DNA from: JBFWIL01 sp050256015
Lineage (GTDB): Bacteria > Bacteroidota > Bacteroidia > Bacteroidales > Prolixibacteraceae
Assembly (NCBI GenBank): GCA_050256015.1
Contig: JBFWIL010000051.1
Coordinates: 1-13,524, forward strand
Reading direction: 5' to 3'
DNA: 13,524 nucleotides
Shown: piece by piece, positions 1 through 6,617 of the stretch
Layout of the letters: each line of letters starts with the position of its first letter
Numbering within the stretch: the stretch's first letter is position 1
Notes under the pieces: model-generated
What the model was told of the DNA's origin: nothing
Database searches by the model: none
What the model saw: the letters and a program-made list of their open reading frames with translations, nothing else
Position numbers and translations under genes: made by a program

Positions 1-1056
1 CCGGTCGTAGAAAGGAACAAGTGTAACTTTTGAGACCGTTCCATCTTGCAATGTTTTTGAAGGTAATCCTGGTTCAATTTCCGCAATTTTTTGTTTTACA
101 TTATCAATTGTATGCAATGGATTTGCACCATATCTTGCCACAACCACACCTCCAACTGCTTCAGCTCCTCCTTTATCTAAACCTCCGCGTCTTGCAGAAG
201 GACCAAAATTTACTTTTGCTACATCTTTAATTCGTATTGGAACATTGTCTTTTACAAGAACAACACTTTTTTCAAGGTCTTCAAGGTTTTTAATATAACC
301 TAAAGCTCTTACCAAATATTCAGCACGGTTAAATTCAATAGTACGTGCCCCTGCATCAAGATTGCTGTTTTTTACTGCTGCCATAATCTGGGCGATGTTT
401 ACGCCATGTGCTTTCATGGCATGCGGGTCAATATCAATCTGATATTCTTTAACAAATCCCCCAATAGAAGCAACTTCCGCAACACCTTCGGCTGAGGTTA
501 ATGAATAACGGACATAGAAATCCTGAATGGTTCTAAGTTCATGCGGGTCCCAACCGCCTGCAGGATTACCATCTTTGTCCCTGCCTTCCAGTGTGTACCA
601 ATAGATTTGCCCTAATGCTGTTGCATCAGGTCCCAATGCGGGATTTACATTTTCAGGCAGTGTACCTGGAGGCAATGAATTAAGTTTTTCAAGTATCCGG
701 GTACGGCTCCAGTAAAATTCAACATCTTCTTCAAATATGATGTAAATACTGGACAGACCAAAAATTGAATTGCTCCGGATGGTTTTAACGCCCGGTATCC
801 CAAGCAGAGATGTCGTTAGCGGATATGAAATCTGGTCTTCAATATCCTGCGGTGAACGACCGGCCCATTCTGTATAAACAATTTGCTGATTTTCTCCAAT
901 ATCTGGTATCGCGTCCACTGGTACCGGATCTGATGGCAGGATGCCTGTATCCCAACCAAAGGGAGAATTAATCACACCCCAGCTTATGAAAACAATGAGT
1001 ACTAAAAAAGTAACCAGTTTGTTTTCAAGAAAAAACTTTATGATTTTATTCAGCAT
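1..1056 (-). CDS. cusA: CusA/CzcA-family heavy-metal efflux RND permease, N-terminal part (cut by window edge)
   Basis: This is the inner-membrane proton-driven pump of a tripartite metal exporter; the family moves Cu+/Ag+ or Zn2+/Co2+/Cd2+ from the periplasm or inner membrane out of the cell. The frame is open for 352 codons from ATG 1054-1056 to base 1, about a third of the usual 1,000-plus residues. Residues 1-30 hold the first membrane helix. They are followed by heavy-metal-RND signatures: VPVDAIPDIGENQ, EWAGRSPQDIEDQISYPL, GIPGVKTIRS, FEEDVEFYWSRTRI, GPDATALGQIYWYTLEG and GGWDPHELRTIQDF, then the pore-domain stretch ending in VPFYDR. This motif set is much closer to CusA than to AcrB-type drug pumps. 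The sequence AAAAGG lies about 7 bases before the ATG and supports the start. It lies 86 bp downstream of the HYC/CC/PP gene on the same strand, so the two are probably co-transcribed. The catalytic Asp residues of helix 4 lie outside the window, so Cu/Ag versus Zn/Co/Cd cannot be decided here. Confidence 0.93.
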   Translation of the reverse strand, partial: MLNKIIKFFLENKLVTFLVLIVFISWGVINSPFGWDTGILPSDPVPVDAIPDIGENQQIVYTEWAGRSPQDIEDQISYPLTTSLLGIPGVKTIRSNSIFGLSSIYIIFEEDVEFYWSRTRILEKLNSLPPGTLPENVNPALGPDATALGQIYWYTLEGRDKDGNPAGGWDPHELRTIQDFYVRYSLTSAEGVAEVASIGGFVKEYQIDIDPHAMKAHGVNIAQIMAAVKNSNLDAGARTIEFNRAEYLVRALGYIKNLEDLEKSVVLVKDNVPIRIKDVAKVNFGPSARRGGLDKGGAEAVGGVVVARYGANPLHTIDNVKQKIAEIEPGLPSKTLQDGTVSKVTLVPFYDR

Positions 1057-1142
1057 AATAACCTTTTGTAATTCAACATTCAACATTAAGATACATTCCT
1101 GCTGCAAATAGCTGTCATTGCTAAAGCATTAATGTTCAATGA

Positions 1143-1517
1143 TCATAAAAGGTATGCCTGTTTTAAGGCAAGACTTGTTTTAATCTTTGAAAATGGTGGT
1201 GAATCGGCAATTATTAATTCATGGTTTAATACACCTTCTTCCAGATTAAAGTTAAAAACAACCAATGCAAATGCAAACAAATTAATTTGAACAGATTCCG
1301 GAACCTCCAAATTAGTTGAAACTGAGAAATCCTCGTCTAGCTGAAAAGTTTCCGCTTCATTTTTACAGCACTTGTCCGAATCGCAGCATGATTTTGCTTC
1401 TTTTAAGATAGAAGTAGAAATCAATTTTCCACTGCAGTAATGTTTATAAATAGTCAAGCCCGTTGTTACACTGAGCAACAAAACTGAAAGGATAATATGG
1501 CTTGCTTTTTTCAACAT
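1143..1517 (-). CDS. HYC/CC/PP-type small cysteine-rich exported protein next to CusA
   Basis: This is a 124-residue protein with an N-terminal hydrophobic segment (about residues 7-23) that is either a signal peptide or a membrane anchor. Immediately after it come His27-Tyr28-Cys29, then two cysteine pairs (Cys44-Cys45 and Cys50-Cys51) in an acidic/lysine setting, and near the C-terminus Pro107-Pro108 in the context DSPPF. This order matches the small uncharacterised Bacteroidota family that NCBI names by its HYC, CC and PP motifs, whose members often sit in metal-efflux loci. Five Cys plus a His in a periplasmic protein suggest binding of a soft metal such as copper, but that role is inference. 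The start is ATG 1515-1517, preceded by the AT-rich leader typical of Bacteroidota and a possible -7 element. It is the first gene of the leftward unit and cusA follows after 86 bp. A metallochaperone or metal-sensing role for the pump is plausible but not demonstrated. Confidence 0.82.
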   Translation of the reverse strand: MLKKASHIILSVLLLSVTTGLTIYKHYCSGKLISTSILKEAKSCCDSDKCCKNEAETFQLDEDFSVSTNLEVPESVQINLFAFALVVFNFNLEEGVLNHELIIADSPPFSKIKTSLALKQAYLL

Positions 1518-1536
1518 CTTATTTTTTAATCTTTTA

Positions 1537-1544
1537 CAAATAAA
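1537..1544 (-). promoter_or_regulatory. Possible -7 promoter element of the HYC protein-cusA unit
   Basis: Read on the minus strand this is TTTATTTG, one mismatch from the Bacteroidota -7 consensus TAnnTTTG. It lies 19 bases upstream of ATG 1517, which would give a very short leader. No convincing TTG-type -33 element is seen at the usual distance, and the region is AT-rich enough for chance matches. Confidence 0.3.
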
Positions 1545-1894
1545 CGTTATTTTTTTGAAATAGTTTTATGTAATTCCGGATTAGAGTTGTACAATTTTCG
1601 AATAATCTATTGGTAACAAGCTTTGCCATGTTTCTGAAGTTTGTGAAAATGTTAATTTTAAGACGGAAAAACTCTCTATTTTGAAATAGAAAACCAAACA
1701 AACCATGTCTGTCTGTCGTTTTTGTTTCTCGTATTGTCTCTGACTTCTTTGGGTGAAACATTGCTCAGTCTGATCAGGAAGTTCTTCGTGTAAAAACCGC
1801 CCGGGGAGTACTCGAAGGCATCAGTTGTTATGGTGTGAACGTTTTTTTTGTGTTCCTTATGCCGCTCCTCCGCTCGGGGCAGAGCCTTTTTATA

Positions 1895-1902
1895 TAACTT
1901 CG
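1895..1902 (+). promoter_or_regulatory. Possible -7 promoter element of the receptor remnant
   Basis: TAACTTCG differs at one position from TAnnTTTG and lies 28 bases before the ATG at 1931, a reasonable distance for a Bacteroidota promoter. No TTG-type -33 element is evident about 19 bases upstream, so the call rests on this element alone. Confidence 0.35.
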
Positions 1903-1930
1903 CGTGCGGAAACAATGAAAATAATAATTC

Positions 1931-2692
1931 ATGTCAGTTTGGATGATCAGAACAGGAGGTTTGCTGCTGTTTTTGTTTGCAGGTCTTCAGCTGAAGGCTG
2001 ATTCCCCGGAGAAAAAGCAGCTAAGCCTGAGTGGTTATGTGCGGGATGCTTCCAATGGGGAGGTCCTGATCGGAGCGACGGTTTATTTGCCCGGCCTGGC
2101 TTCGGGAACGGCTACCAATGCTTACGGGTACTATTCGCTGAGTGCCTTGCCGGGTACTTACCGGATTCAGTTTAGCTATCTCGGATACCGCTCCGAAGTC
2201 AGACAGTTTTTGCTGGAAAACGATACGACGGTCAGCATCGAACTTGAACCGGCCAGTCAGGAATTACTTGAGTTTGAAGTTGTTGCCGACAGGCAGGGGA
2301 TGGATCTGCGCAAACCGGAGATGAGTACGGCCACATTGCCTATGAAAAGAATCCGTCAGATTCCGGCTATGATGGGCGAGGTCGATCTGATCAAGGCCGT
2401 TCAGCTTCTGCCGGGGGTGCAGTCTACCAGCGAAGGATCTTCGTCCTTCAGCGTCCGCGGCGGATCGGGTGATCAGAACCTGATTCTGCTGGATGAGGCC
2501 ACCGTATACAATGCTTCCCATTTGATGGGGTTTTTCTCCGTTTTCAACAACGATGCCATCAATTCAGTGAAAATTTATAAGGGCGATATCCCGGTCTGGG
2601 CGGGAGGTAGTCTGGCCTCCCTGCTGGATATCCGGATGAAAGAAGGGAACAGCAAATATTATTCCCTGTTCCGGGGAAAACCTACCGGCTGA
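1931..2692 (+). pseudogene. TonB-dependent outer-membrane receptor, truncated: plug retained, barrel deleted
   Basis: The intact family imports large substrates through a 22-strand outer-membrane barrel powered by TonB. Here only the N-terminal part survives. There is a signal peptide at residues 1-23 (MIRTGGLLLFLFAGLQLKA; Met5 is an alternative start). A carboxypeptidase-like regulatory domain follows at about 31-110 (LSGYVRDASNGEVLIGATVY, YGYYSLSALPGTYRI, SYLGYRS). The plug domain is at about 125-240 (LPGVQSTSEGSSSFSVRGG, DQNLILLDEATVYNASHLMG, VKIYKGDIP, LASLLDIRMKEGN). Right after KEGNSK the frame enters sequence that reads as DUF4249 in another frame, giving a dozen unrelated residues and a stop. 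The protein is 253 residues, against roughly 750-900 for the class, and has no barrel, so it cannot work as a receptor. The pairing with the DUF4249 remnant downstream fits the normal receptor-DUF4249 gene order. An assembly error is an alternative to a real deletion. Confidence 0.88.
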
Positions 2693-3234
2693 CCATCTCT
2701 GGAATTGATACCGATCAGGACGGGGAGGAAGAAAGCTATACGGCAGAAAGCCGAATGCCTGCCCTGCCCCTGGTCGATTCCATGCGGGCCGTGGTGGTGC
2801 ATAAGTTTTATACAGATGTGCTTGAGATCAGTTATTTCGGGGAGGATGATCCGGCTCCCGATGATGCCTATATGTACCGGGCACTGGTGAACGGAGTGAT
2901 GGTTACCGATACGCTGTATGAATGGAGCTTCACGGACGATCGGGTTTTCAACGGGCAACGGGCCTATGATGAACCGGTGCTTTATCTGGATCAGGAAGTG
3001 GAACAATATGTGGTTTGGGAGGGTGACCGGATTACGCTGGAGACCTCCCATATTCCGCATGAATATTACCTTTTCCTGTATGATGCGTATTGGGAGTATC
3101 AGGGAGCTGATCCCTTCGGTGGAAATCCGGCCAACATCCGGACGAACATTTCGGGTCCGAGAAAGGCCTGGGGATTTTTTACAACTTATGCCATTGACCG
3201 GAAAGAGAAGATCCTGAAAATGTACTATGAATAA
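2656..3234 (+). pseudogene. DUF4249 protein, N-terminally truncated by the same deletion
   Basis: Intact DUF4249 proteins are Bacteroidota lipoproteins of roughly 270-400 residues, usually encoded right after a TonB-dependent receptor, with no assigned biochemical role; surface-exposed partnership with the receptor is a common inference. Here the frame shows the middle and C-terminal part: PGKTYRLTISG, YTAESRMPALPLVDS, then LYEWSFTDDRVFNGQRAY and VWEGDRITLETSHIP, ending with GNPANIRTNISGP and AWGFFTTYAIDRK. The similarity extends upstream of the first in-frame ATG (2755), to at least the Pro-Gly-Lys-Thr-Tyr stretch at about 2668-2685. That shows the reading frame was once longer and that ATG 2755 is not the native start. 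The lipoprotein signal and N-terminal beta domain are missing. The frame is offset by one base from the receptor frame, so the two remnants are not fused in frame. Reading continues to the natural C-terminus, TAA 3232-3234. Confidence 0.83.
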
Positions 3235-3390
3235 ATTCATTACAAAATTAGGGATGCGCTGGGATCTGAAGAAGGGGCATCTGGCTTCTGCCAGCAAAGA
3301 CAATGCCGGAAGAGCCATTGGCCGGACCTGACTACGCCGGTGGAGGAATGCGTTTCATGCTGAAAAACGCCAAACTTTCCGATTAATTAC

Positions 3391-3398
3391 TACCTTTG
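3391..3398 (+). promoter_or_regulatory. -7 promoter element of the DEAD-box helicase gene
   Basis: TACCTTTG (followed by C) is an exact match to the Bacteroidota -7 consensus TAnnTTTG. It lies 64 bases before the helicase ATG, giving a leader of roughly 55-60 bases. The -33 element is not obvious. This is the most convincing promoter element in the window. Confidence 0.6.
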
Positions 3399-3462
3399 CG
3401 CCCTTATATTTACCCTCCCACCCGATTTCTTTAATGTTTTTAGCTGGGAACAAAATTGATTT

Positions 3463-4734
3463 ATGTTATTTGAAGATTTGAAAATCATTGCGCCGATTCT
3501 GAAGGCGCTGAAAGAAGAAAATTATGCCGAACCAACCGCCATACAAGGGAAAGCCATACCACTTATACTGAAAGGAAAAGATGTGCTGGGCAGTGCCCGG
3601 ACAGGAACCGGCAAAACAGCCGCTTTTGCTATCCCCATTCTGCAGCATCTTTACGAAGACCGCCGGCAGGGAAACCATTCCCGGCAGATTCGTTCCCTCA
3701 TTGTCACCCCTACCCGGGAGCTGGCCATTCAGATCGGGGAAAGCCTGGGTACCTATGGCCGGCATACCGGTATTCGGAATACAGTTATTTTTGGCGGGGT
3801 AAAGCAGGGCGTACAAACCGACAAACTGAGCAGTGGAGTGGATATACTGGTGGCTACGCCGGGACGCCTGCTTGATCTGATGGATCAGGGGTATGTCAGT
3901 TTGAAACATATTGAATATTTTGTGTTGGACGAGGCTGACCGGATGCTTGACATGGGCTTTATTCACGAGATCCGTAAAATCATAGCCAAACTTCCGGAAA
4001 AACGACAATCGCTTTTTTTCTCGGCCACCATGCCCGATAATGTCGTGAAACTCTCGGGCCGCATCCTGAAGAATCCTGAAAAAGTAGAAGTCAGTCCGGT
4101 TTCTTCCACTGCCGAAACAATCAACCAGTTTCTCTATTATACCAATAAAGGGACCAAGAAGGAATTGTTGTTGCATATCCTGAAGAACCGGTCCGTTGAT
4201 CCGGTGCTGTTGTTTGCCCGGACCAAACACGGGGCCGACAAGATTGCACGCTTTTTGAAGAAGGAAAAAATCAAGGCAGAGGCCATTCATGGAGACAAGG
4301 CCCAGAATCACAGGCAGAAGGTGCTGGCCCGTTTTAAAGACAGGGATCTGCGTGTACTGGTGGCCACTGATATTGCGGCCCGGGGAATTGATATTGACAA
4401 ATTGAAATTTGTCATTAACTACGAAATTCCGAATGTGGCAGAAACCTATGTGCATCGTATCGGCCGTTCGGGCCGGGCGGGGGAGGAAGGCACTGCCATT
4501 TCGTTTTGCGAGCCGGAAGAAAATATTTATATCCGCGATATTGAGAAGCTGATTGGCCAGAAAATTCCTGTAGTTCGGGAGAATCCGTATCCGCAGACCG
4601 ACAGGCCTATGACGGCTGCCGAAAAGAAGGAATTCGAAAAAGAAAAGCAAAGACGGAAACAGGAGTTCTTTGCTGCCCGTAAACAGGCCAAAATCCGTAC
4701 CGGTTTGTACGGAACCCGTTTATCAGGAAGGTAA
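3463..4734 (+). CDS. DEAD-box ATP-dependent RNA helicase, RhlE-like
   Basis: This cytoplasmic enzyme unwinds short RNA duplexes using ATP; in bacteria the family acts in ribosome assembly, RNA decay and cold adaptation. It has 423 residues with every core motif intact: Q motif ending at Gln28 with the upstream Phe3; motif I ARTGTGKT with Lys51; PTRELA at 83-88; GG at 111-112; TPGR at 132-135; DEAD at 156-159; SAT at 187-189; ARGID at 306-310; HRIGRSGRAG at 331-340. After the second RecA-like domain there is a short basic, charged tail (about 372-423, rich in Lys, Arg and Glu) that probably contacts RNA. Length and the MLFEDL start are typical of the RhlE-like group in Bacteroidota, but the exact subfamily is a judgement from motifs. 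It is a single-gene unit with its own promoter and is unrelated in function to its neighbours. No strong terminator follows it. Confidence 0.95.
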   Translation: MLFEDLKIIAPILKALKEENYAEPTAIQGKAIPLILKGKDVLGSARTGTGKTAAFAIPILQHLYEDRRQGNHSRQIRSLIVTPTRELAIQIGESLGTYGRHTGIRNTVIFGGVKQGVQTDKLSSGVDILVATPGRLLDLMDQGYVSLKHIEYFVLDEADRMLDMGFIHEIRKIIAKLPEKRQSLFFSATMPDNVVKLSGRILKNPEKVEVSPVSSTAETINQFLYYTNKGTKKELLLHILKNRSVDPVLLFARTKHGADKIARFLKKEKIKAEAIHGDKAQNHRQKVLARFKDRDLRVLVATDIAARGIDIDKLKFVINYEIPNVAETYVHRIGRSGRAGEEGTAISFCEPEENIYIRDIEKLIGQKIPVVRENPYPQTDRPMTAAEKKEFEKEKQRRKQEFFAARKQAKIRTGLYGTRLSGR

Positions 4735-4895
4735 GGCTTTGGGGGTACCGCATCTTGAACATGCTTCTGACAGAAACAAGTTGACGGGCAGCTCGATGTT
4801 GCTGAGGCTTTTCCCTGAAATTTGGTTTATTGATTCCGGGTGTTGTCTCATTGAAAACAGGAGCAGCTTTATTGATTATTTTTCCCAGCCTTATT

Positions 4896-4934
4896 TTCTG
4901 CCGGTATATTTCTGCTCTTGAAATTCCGGCAGAA
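4896..4934 (+). promoter_or_regulatory. Inverted repeat flanking a putative -7 element and touching the ribosome site
   Basis: TTCTGCCGG (4896-4904) and CCGGCAGAA (4926-4934) are perfect 9-bp inverted arms separated by 21 bases. Between them TATATTTC (4905-4912) is one base from TAnnTTTG. The right arm overlaps the AGAAGG purine run just before ATG 4939. It could be a two-half-site operator covering the promoter, or an RNA hairpin hiding the ribosome site if transcription starts further upstream. It is not a standard terminator, because no T-run follows. Confidence 0.45.
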
Positions 4935-4938
4935 GGTT

Positions 4939-5577
4939 ATGAAGTTATTGTTTTTACCTGTTTTTTTCCTGTCTGTTTATGGTCTGACGGCTCAGGATGC
5001 TGAAAGTGAACTGGTGGCATTTCGGGGATATATTTTCAGTGAAGATTCCCTGCCTGTGGAGAATGCACATCTGATTAATTACCGGACGCTGAAAATTATT
5101 GTAACCGACAGTGCCGGTTATTTTAACACTTATCTTCAGGATGGCGATTCGCTGATGGTCAATCATCTTTCCCTGGAACCAAAGATTCTTCATGCCAAAC
5201 CTGGAAGGGCAGGAGAAAACCGGATTTATGTGGCTTACCGGACCCATTTAATCAACCTGGTTTCGGTTAATGAAGCCAGATATAAAATGGAAATGAATTA
5301 TGCGAAGAAAAACATTGACCTGTTGTATCAAAGTTTGACCAAACTCGGACTGCGCAATGCAGATCGGATTGCTGCATATGACCAGTCCATGCCGTTCCGT
5401 ATCATGCCGGGAGCCAGAATGAGCGGAGTGTCAGTCAATGCGTTGGATCTTGTCCGGCTGATCCGCGAAAGCAGGACCCCCCCTGAAGAGCTGGCCAGGG
5501 AACGCCTGGAACGGCAGGAGCGCAAAGAAGCAAAAAAAGCAGCCCGTAAACTTAAGAAAGAAACGAAAACAGATTAA
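4939..5577 (+). CDS. Exported protein with a carboxypeptidase-like regulatory domain
   Basis: The protein is secreted or periplasmic and has no assigned function. I place the start at ATG 4939, because it gives a clean signal peptide (MKLLFLPVFFLSVYGLTAQ) and follows AGAAGG; an in-frame TTG at 4918 would add seven polar residues in front and is less likely. The product is 212 residues. Residues about 25-105 resemble the beta-sandwich regulatory domain common at the N-terminus of Bacteroidota receptors: FRGYIFSEDSLPVENAHLI, TDSAGYFNTYLQDGDSL, with the closing segment RIYVAYRTHLINLVSVNE. Residues about 115-140 look helical. The C-terminal 35 or so residues are highly charged and rich in Lys, Arg and Glu (LARERLERQERKEAKKAARK), probably a helical or coiled-coil tail. 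It stands alone rather than attached to a barrel. Its stop overlaps the stop of the convergent response regulator. Nothing in the sequence identifies a substrate. Confidence 0.8.
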   Translation: MKLLFLPVFFLSVYGLTAQDAESELVAFRGYIFSEDSLPVENAHLINYRTLKIIVTDSAGYFNTYLQDGDSLMVNHLSLEPKILHAKPGRAGENRIYVAYRTHLINLVSVNEARYKMEMNYAKKNIDLLYQSLTKLGLRNADRIAAYDQSMPFRIMPGARMSGVSVNALDLVRLIRESRTPPEELARERLERQERKEAKKAARKLKKETKTD

Positions 5578-6329
5578 TGTTCTGAAAAAAGCTGAATAAG
5601 CCGGGCCCTGTTTGCCTTGCTGACATAGATTGTCCATTCTCCTGTTTTTACCCGGTTTCCGTCAATTTCCCGGATTTTGTCCAGAGCCACAATATACGAT
5701 TTGTGAATCCGCATGAATTTTTCTCCTGGAAGTTCTTCTTCCAGTTTTTTCAGGGAGTACAACCCCATAATCTTTTTGTTTTTTGTCTGAAAATTTACAT
5801 ATTCCATGGCTCCTTCGATAAAATAGATGTCGTCATAGTGCAGCTTGACCATTCTCCTTTCCGATTTTACGATCAGGTAATTACTGCCGGAATGAGGTTC
5901 CGGTGTATCAGCACAATGAAGATTCCTGTCAAACAGAGAGGCTTTCTTGTGTAGATTCAGAATGTTGATTGCTTTTTGTACTGCTTTGATAAAACGGGTA
6001 TAGGTGGCCGGTTTGATCAGGTATTCAATAGCATCCACCTCAAAACCCTGGGAGGCATATTGCGGATAGGCCGTTACAAAGATTACCAGCGGTTTTTCAG
6101 GATGGTTCAGGTGCTTTATAAAGTAAATTCCTGAAATATCCGCCATTTCGATGTCGAGAAACAGGATACTAATTTTTCCCGAAGACAGGATATTCAGGGC
6201 ATCAACCGGATTGTCGAAACTTCCGGCCAGCCTAAGCTGGGGAACTTTGGAAATGTATTCCGAAAGCAGTTTTCTGCCCAGATACTCATCGTCGATAACC
6301 AGACAATTATAAATTTCATCCTGATTCAT
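5574..6329 (-). CDS. LytR/AlgR-type response regulator (REC-LytTR)
   Basis: This cytoplasmic transcription regulator is activated by phosphorylation from a LytS-type kinase and binds promoter repeats through a LytTR domain. It has 251 residues. The receiver domain at about 6-125 has the acidic pair Asp13-Asp14, the phosphoacceptor Asp59 in LFLDIEM, Thr86 in FVTAY and Lys106-Pro107 in YLIKP, so it looks functional. A linker (about 126-148) leads to the LytTR domain at about 150-250: YLIVKSERRMVKLHYDDIYF, IEGAMEYVNF, FMRIHKSYIVALDKI. The start ATG 6327-6329 gives a normal REC N-terminus. It is divergent from the beta-barrel gene (6618) and convergent with the 4939 gene, with stop codons sharing TTAA at 5574-5577. 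A histidine kinase of the matching family lies on the same strand about 6.8 kb upstream (13113-13524) instead of adjacent. Its targets cannot be read from the sequence. Confidence 0.93.
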   Translation of the reverse strand: MNQDEIYNCLVIDDEYLGRKLLSEYISKVPQLRLAGSFDNPVDALNILSSGKISILFLDIEMADISGIYFIKHLNHPEKPLVIFVTAYPQYASQGFEVDAIEYLIKPATYTRFIKAVQKAINILNLHKKASLFDRNLHCADTPEPHSGSNYLIVKSERRMVKLHYDDIYFIEGAMEYVNFQTKNKKIMGLYSLKKLEEELPGEKFMRIHKSYIVALDKIREIDGNRVKTGEWTIYVSKANRARLIQLFSEH

Positions 6330-6617
6330 CGCTTTATTGTTTTTAGCAGCCGTTTGCGGCAGTCCTTGAATGGTTACATTGTTTTTTCTGTTGATAAAAG
6401 TAATTGAATCCTTGGTGTTTTTACAGCGCTTGCTTGCTTTTGCTGCAAGTTATTCAATAAACGGCATGATTTGATCAATATATTGCATCCGGATGGTAAT
6501 GTTGAAAGAAACGGTGATATTATAGCAAAAGGACAAAATCTGGTTGATTATATTTTCCCTGCAGCGGGCCGATAATAATTTTGCTCACCAATAATTAGAT
6601 TTAACAAATCGGGAATT
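6330..6617. promoter_or_regulatory. Divergent intergenic region between the LytTR regulator and the beta-barrel gene
   Basis: These 288 bases must carry promoters for both divergent genes. On the plus side a good -7 element is at 6576-6583. On the minus side TACTTTTA (complement of 6395-6402) is a weaker candidate for the regulator. Two short overlapping palindromes, TTGATCAA (6471-6478) and CAATATATTG (6476-6485), lie near the middle. No open frame of note is present. Confidence 0.4.
6576..6583 (+). promoter_or_regulatory. -7 promoter element of the beta-barrel gene
   Basis: TAATTTTG (followed by C) is an exact match to TAnnTTTG and lies 34 bases upstream of ATG 6618. TTTT at 6553-6556, 19 bases upstream, is a partial match to the -33 element. 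The spacing to the start codon is typical. Confidence 0.5.

Larger units (their letters stand above)
1518..1930. other. Intergenic region with a sharp base-composition change
   Basis: These 413 bases separate the leftward metal-efflux unit from the rightward receptor remnant. The left part, to about 1700, is very AT-rich like the cusA unit. From about 1770 the sequence becomes clearly GC-richer, like the receptor and helicase genes. Two minus-strand frames of 75 and 79 codons are open here but have no recognisable domain, signal peptide or ribosome site, and they overlap each other, so I do not call them. No terminal inverted repeats, tRNA or transposase remnant were seen. Confidence 0.5.

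Noticed and set aside
30..230. Plus-strand frame opposite cusA
   Set aside because: The minus strand here encodes unmistakable CusA sequence, and the plus-strand product is Leu/His/Gln-rich without domain similarity.
1071..1087. Short tandem repeat with a 7-base period (ATTCAAC) between the HYC gene and cusA
   Set aside because: Just over two copies in AT-rich sequence. Too short to be meaningful as a regulatory or mobile feature.
1830..1860. Weak stem followed by eight T residues on the plus strand
   Set aside because: The stem is about 5 bp with a wobble pair, is separated from the T-run, and no plus-strand gene precedes it in the window.
1534..1915. Two overlapping minus-strand frames of 75 and 79 codons in the left intergenic region
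   Set aside because: No signal peptide, domain or ribosome site. They overlap each other in different frames and have low-complexity basic composition, as expected for non-coding sequence.
2674..2680. GGGAAAA heptamer in the receptor frame, where a -1 slip would move reading from the truncated receptor into the DUF4249 frame
   Set aside because: The phase is right, but one of three frames would fit by chance. Both partners lack essential parts, and there is no evident downstream stimulatory structure. A deletion scar is the simpler explanation.
3227..3331. 34-codon frame overlapping the end of the DUF4249 remnant (starts MNKFITKLGMRWDLKK)
   Set aside because: No recognisable domain or ribosome site. 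It lies in decaying sequence next to a pseudogene, so it is most likely a chance frame.
3466..4650. 394-codon minus-strand frame opposite the helicase gene
   Set aside because: It is the antisense shadow of an intact helicase with all motifs. The translated product has no coherent domain and follows from the codon bias of the sense gene.
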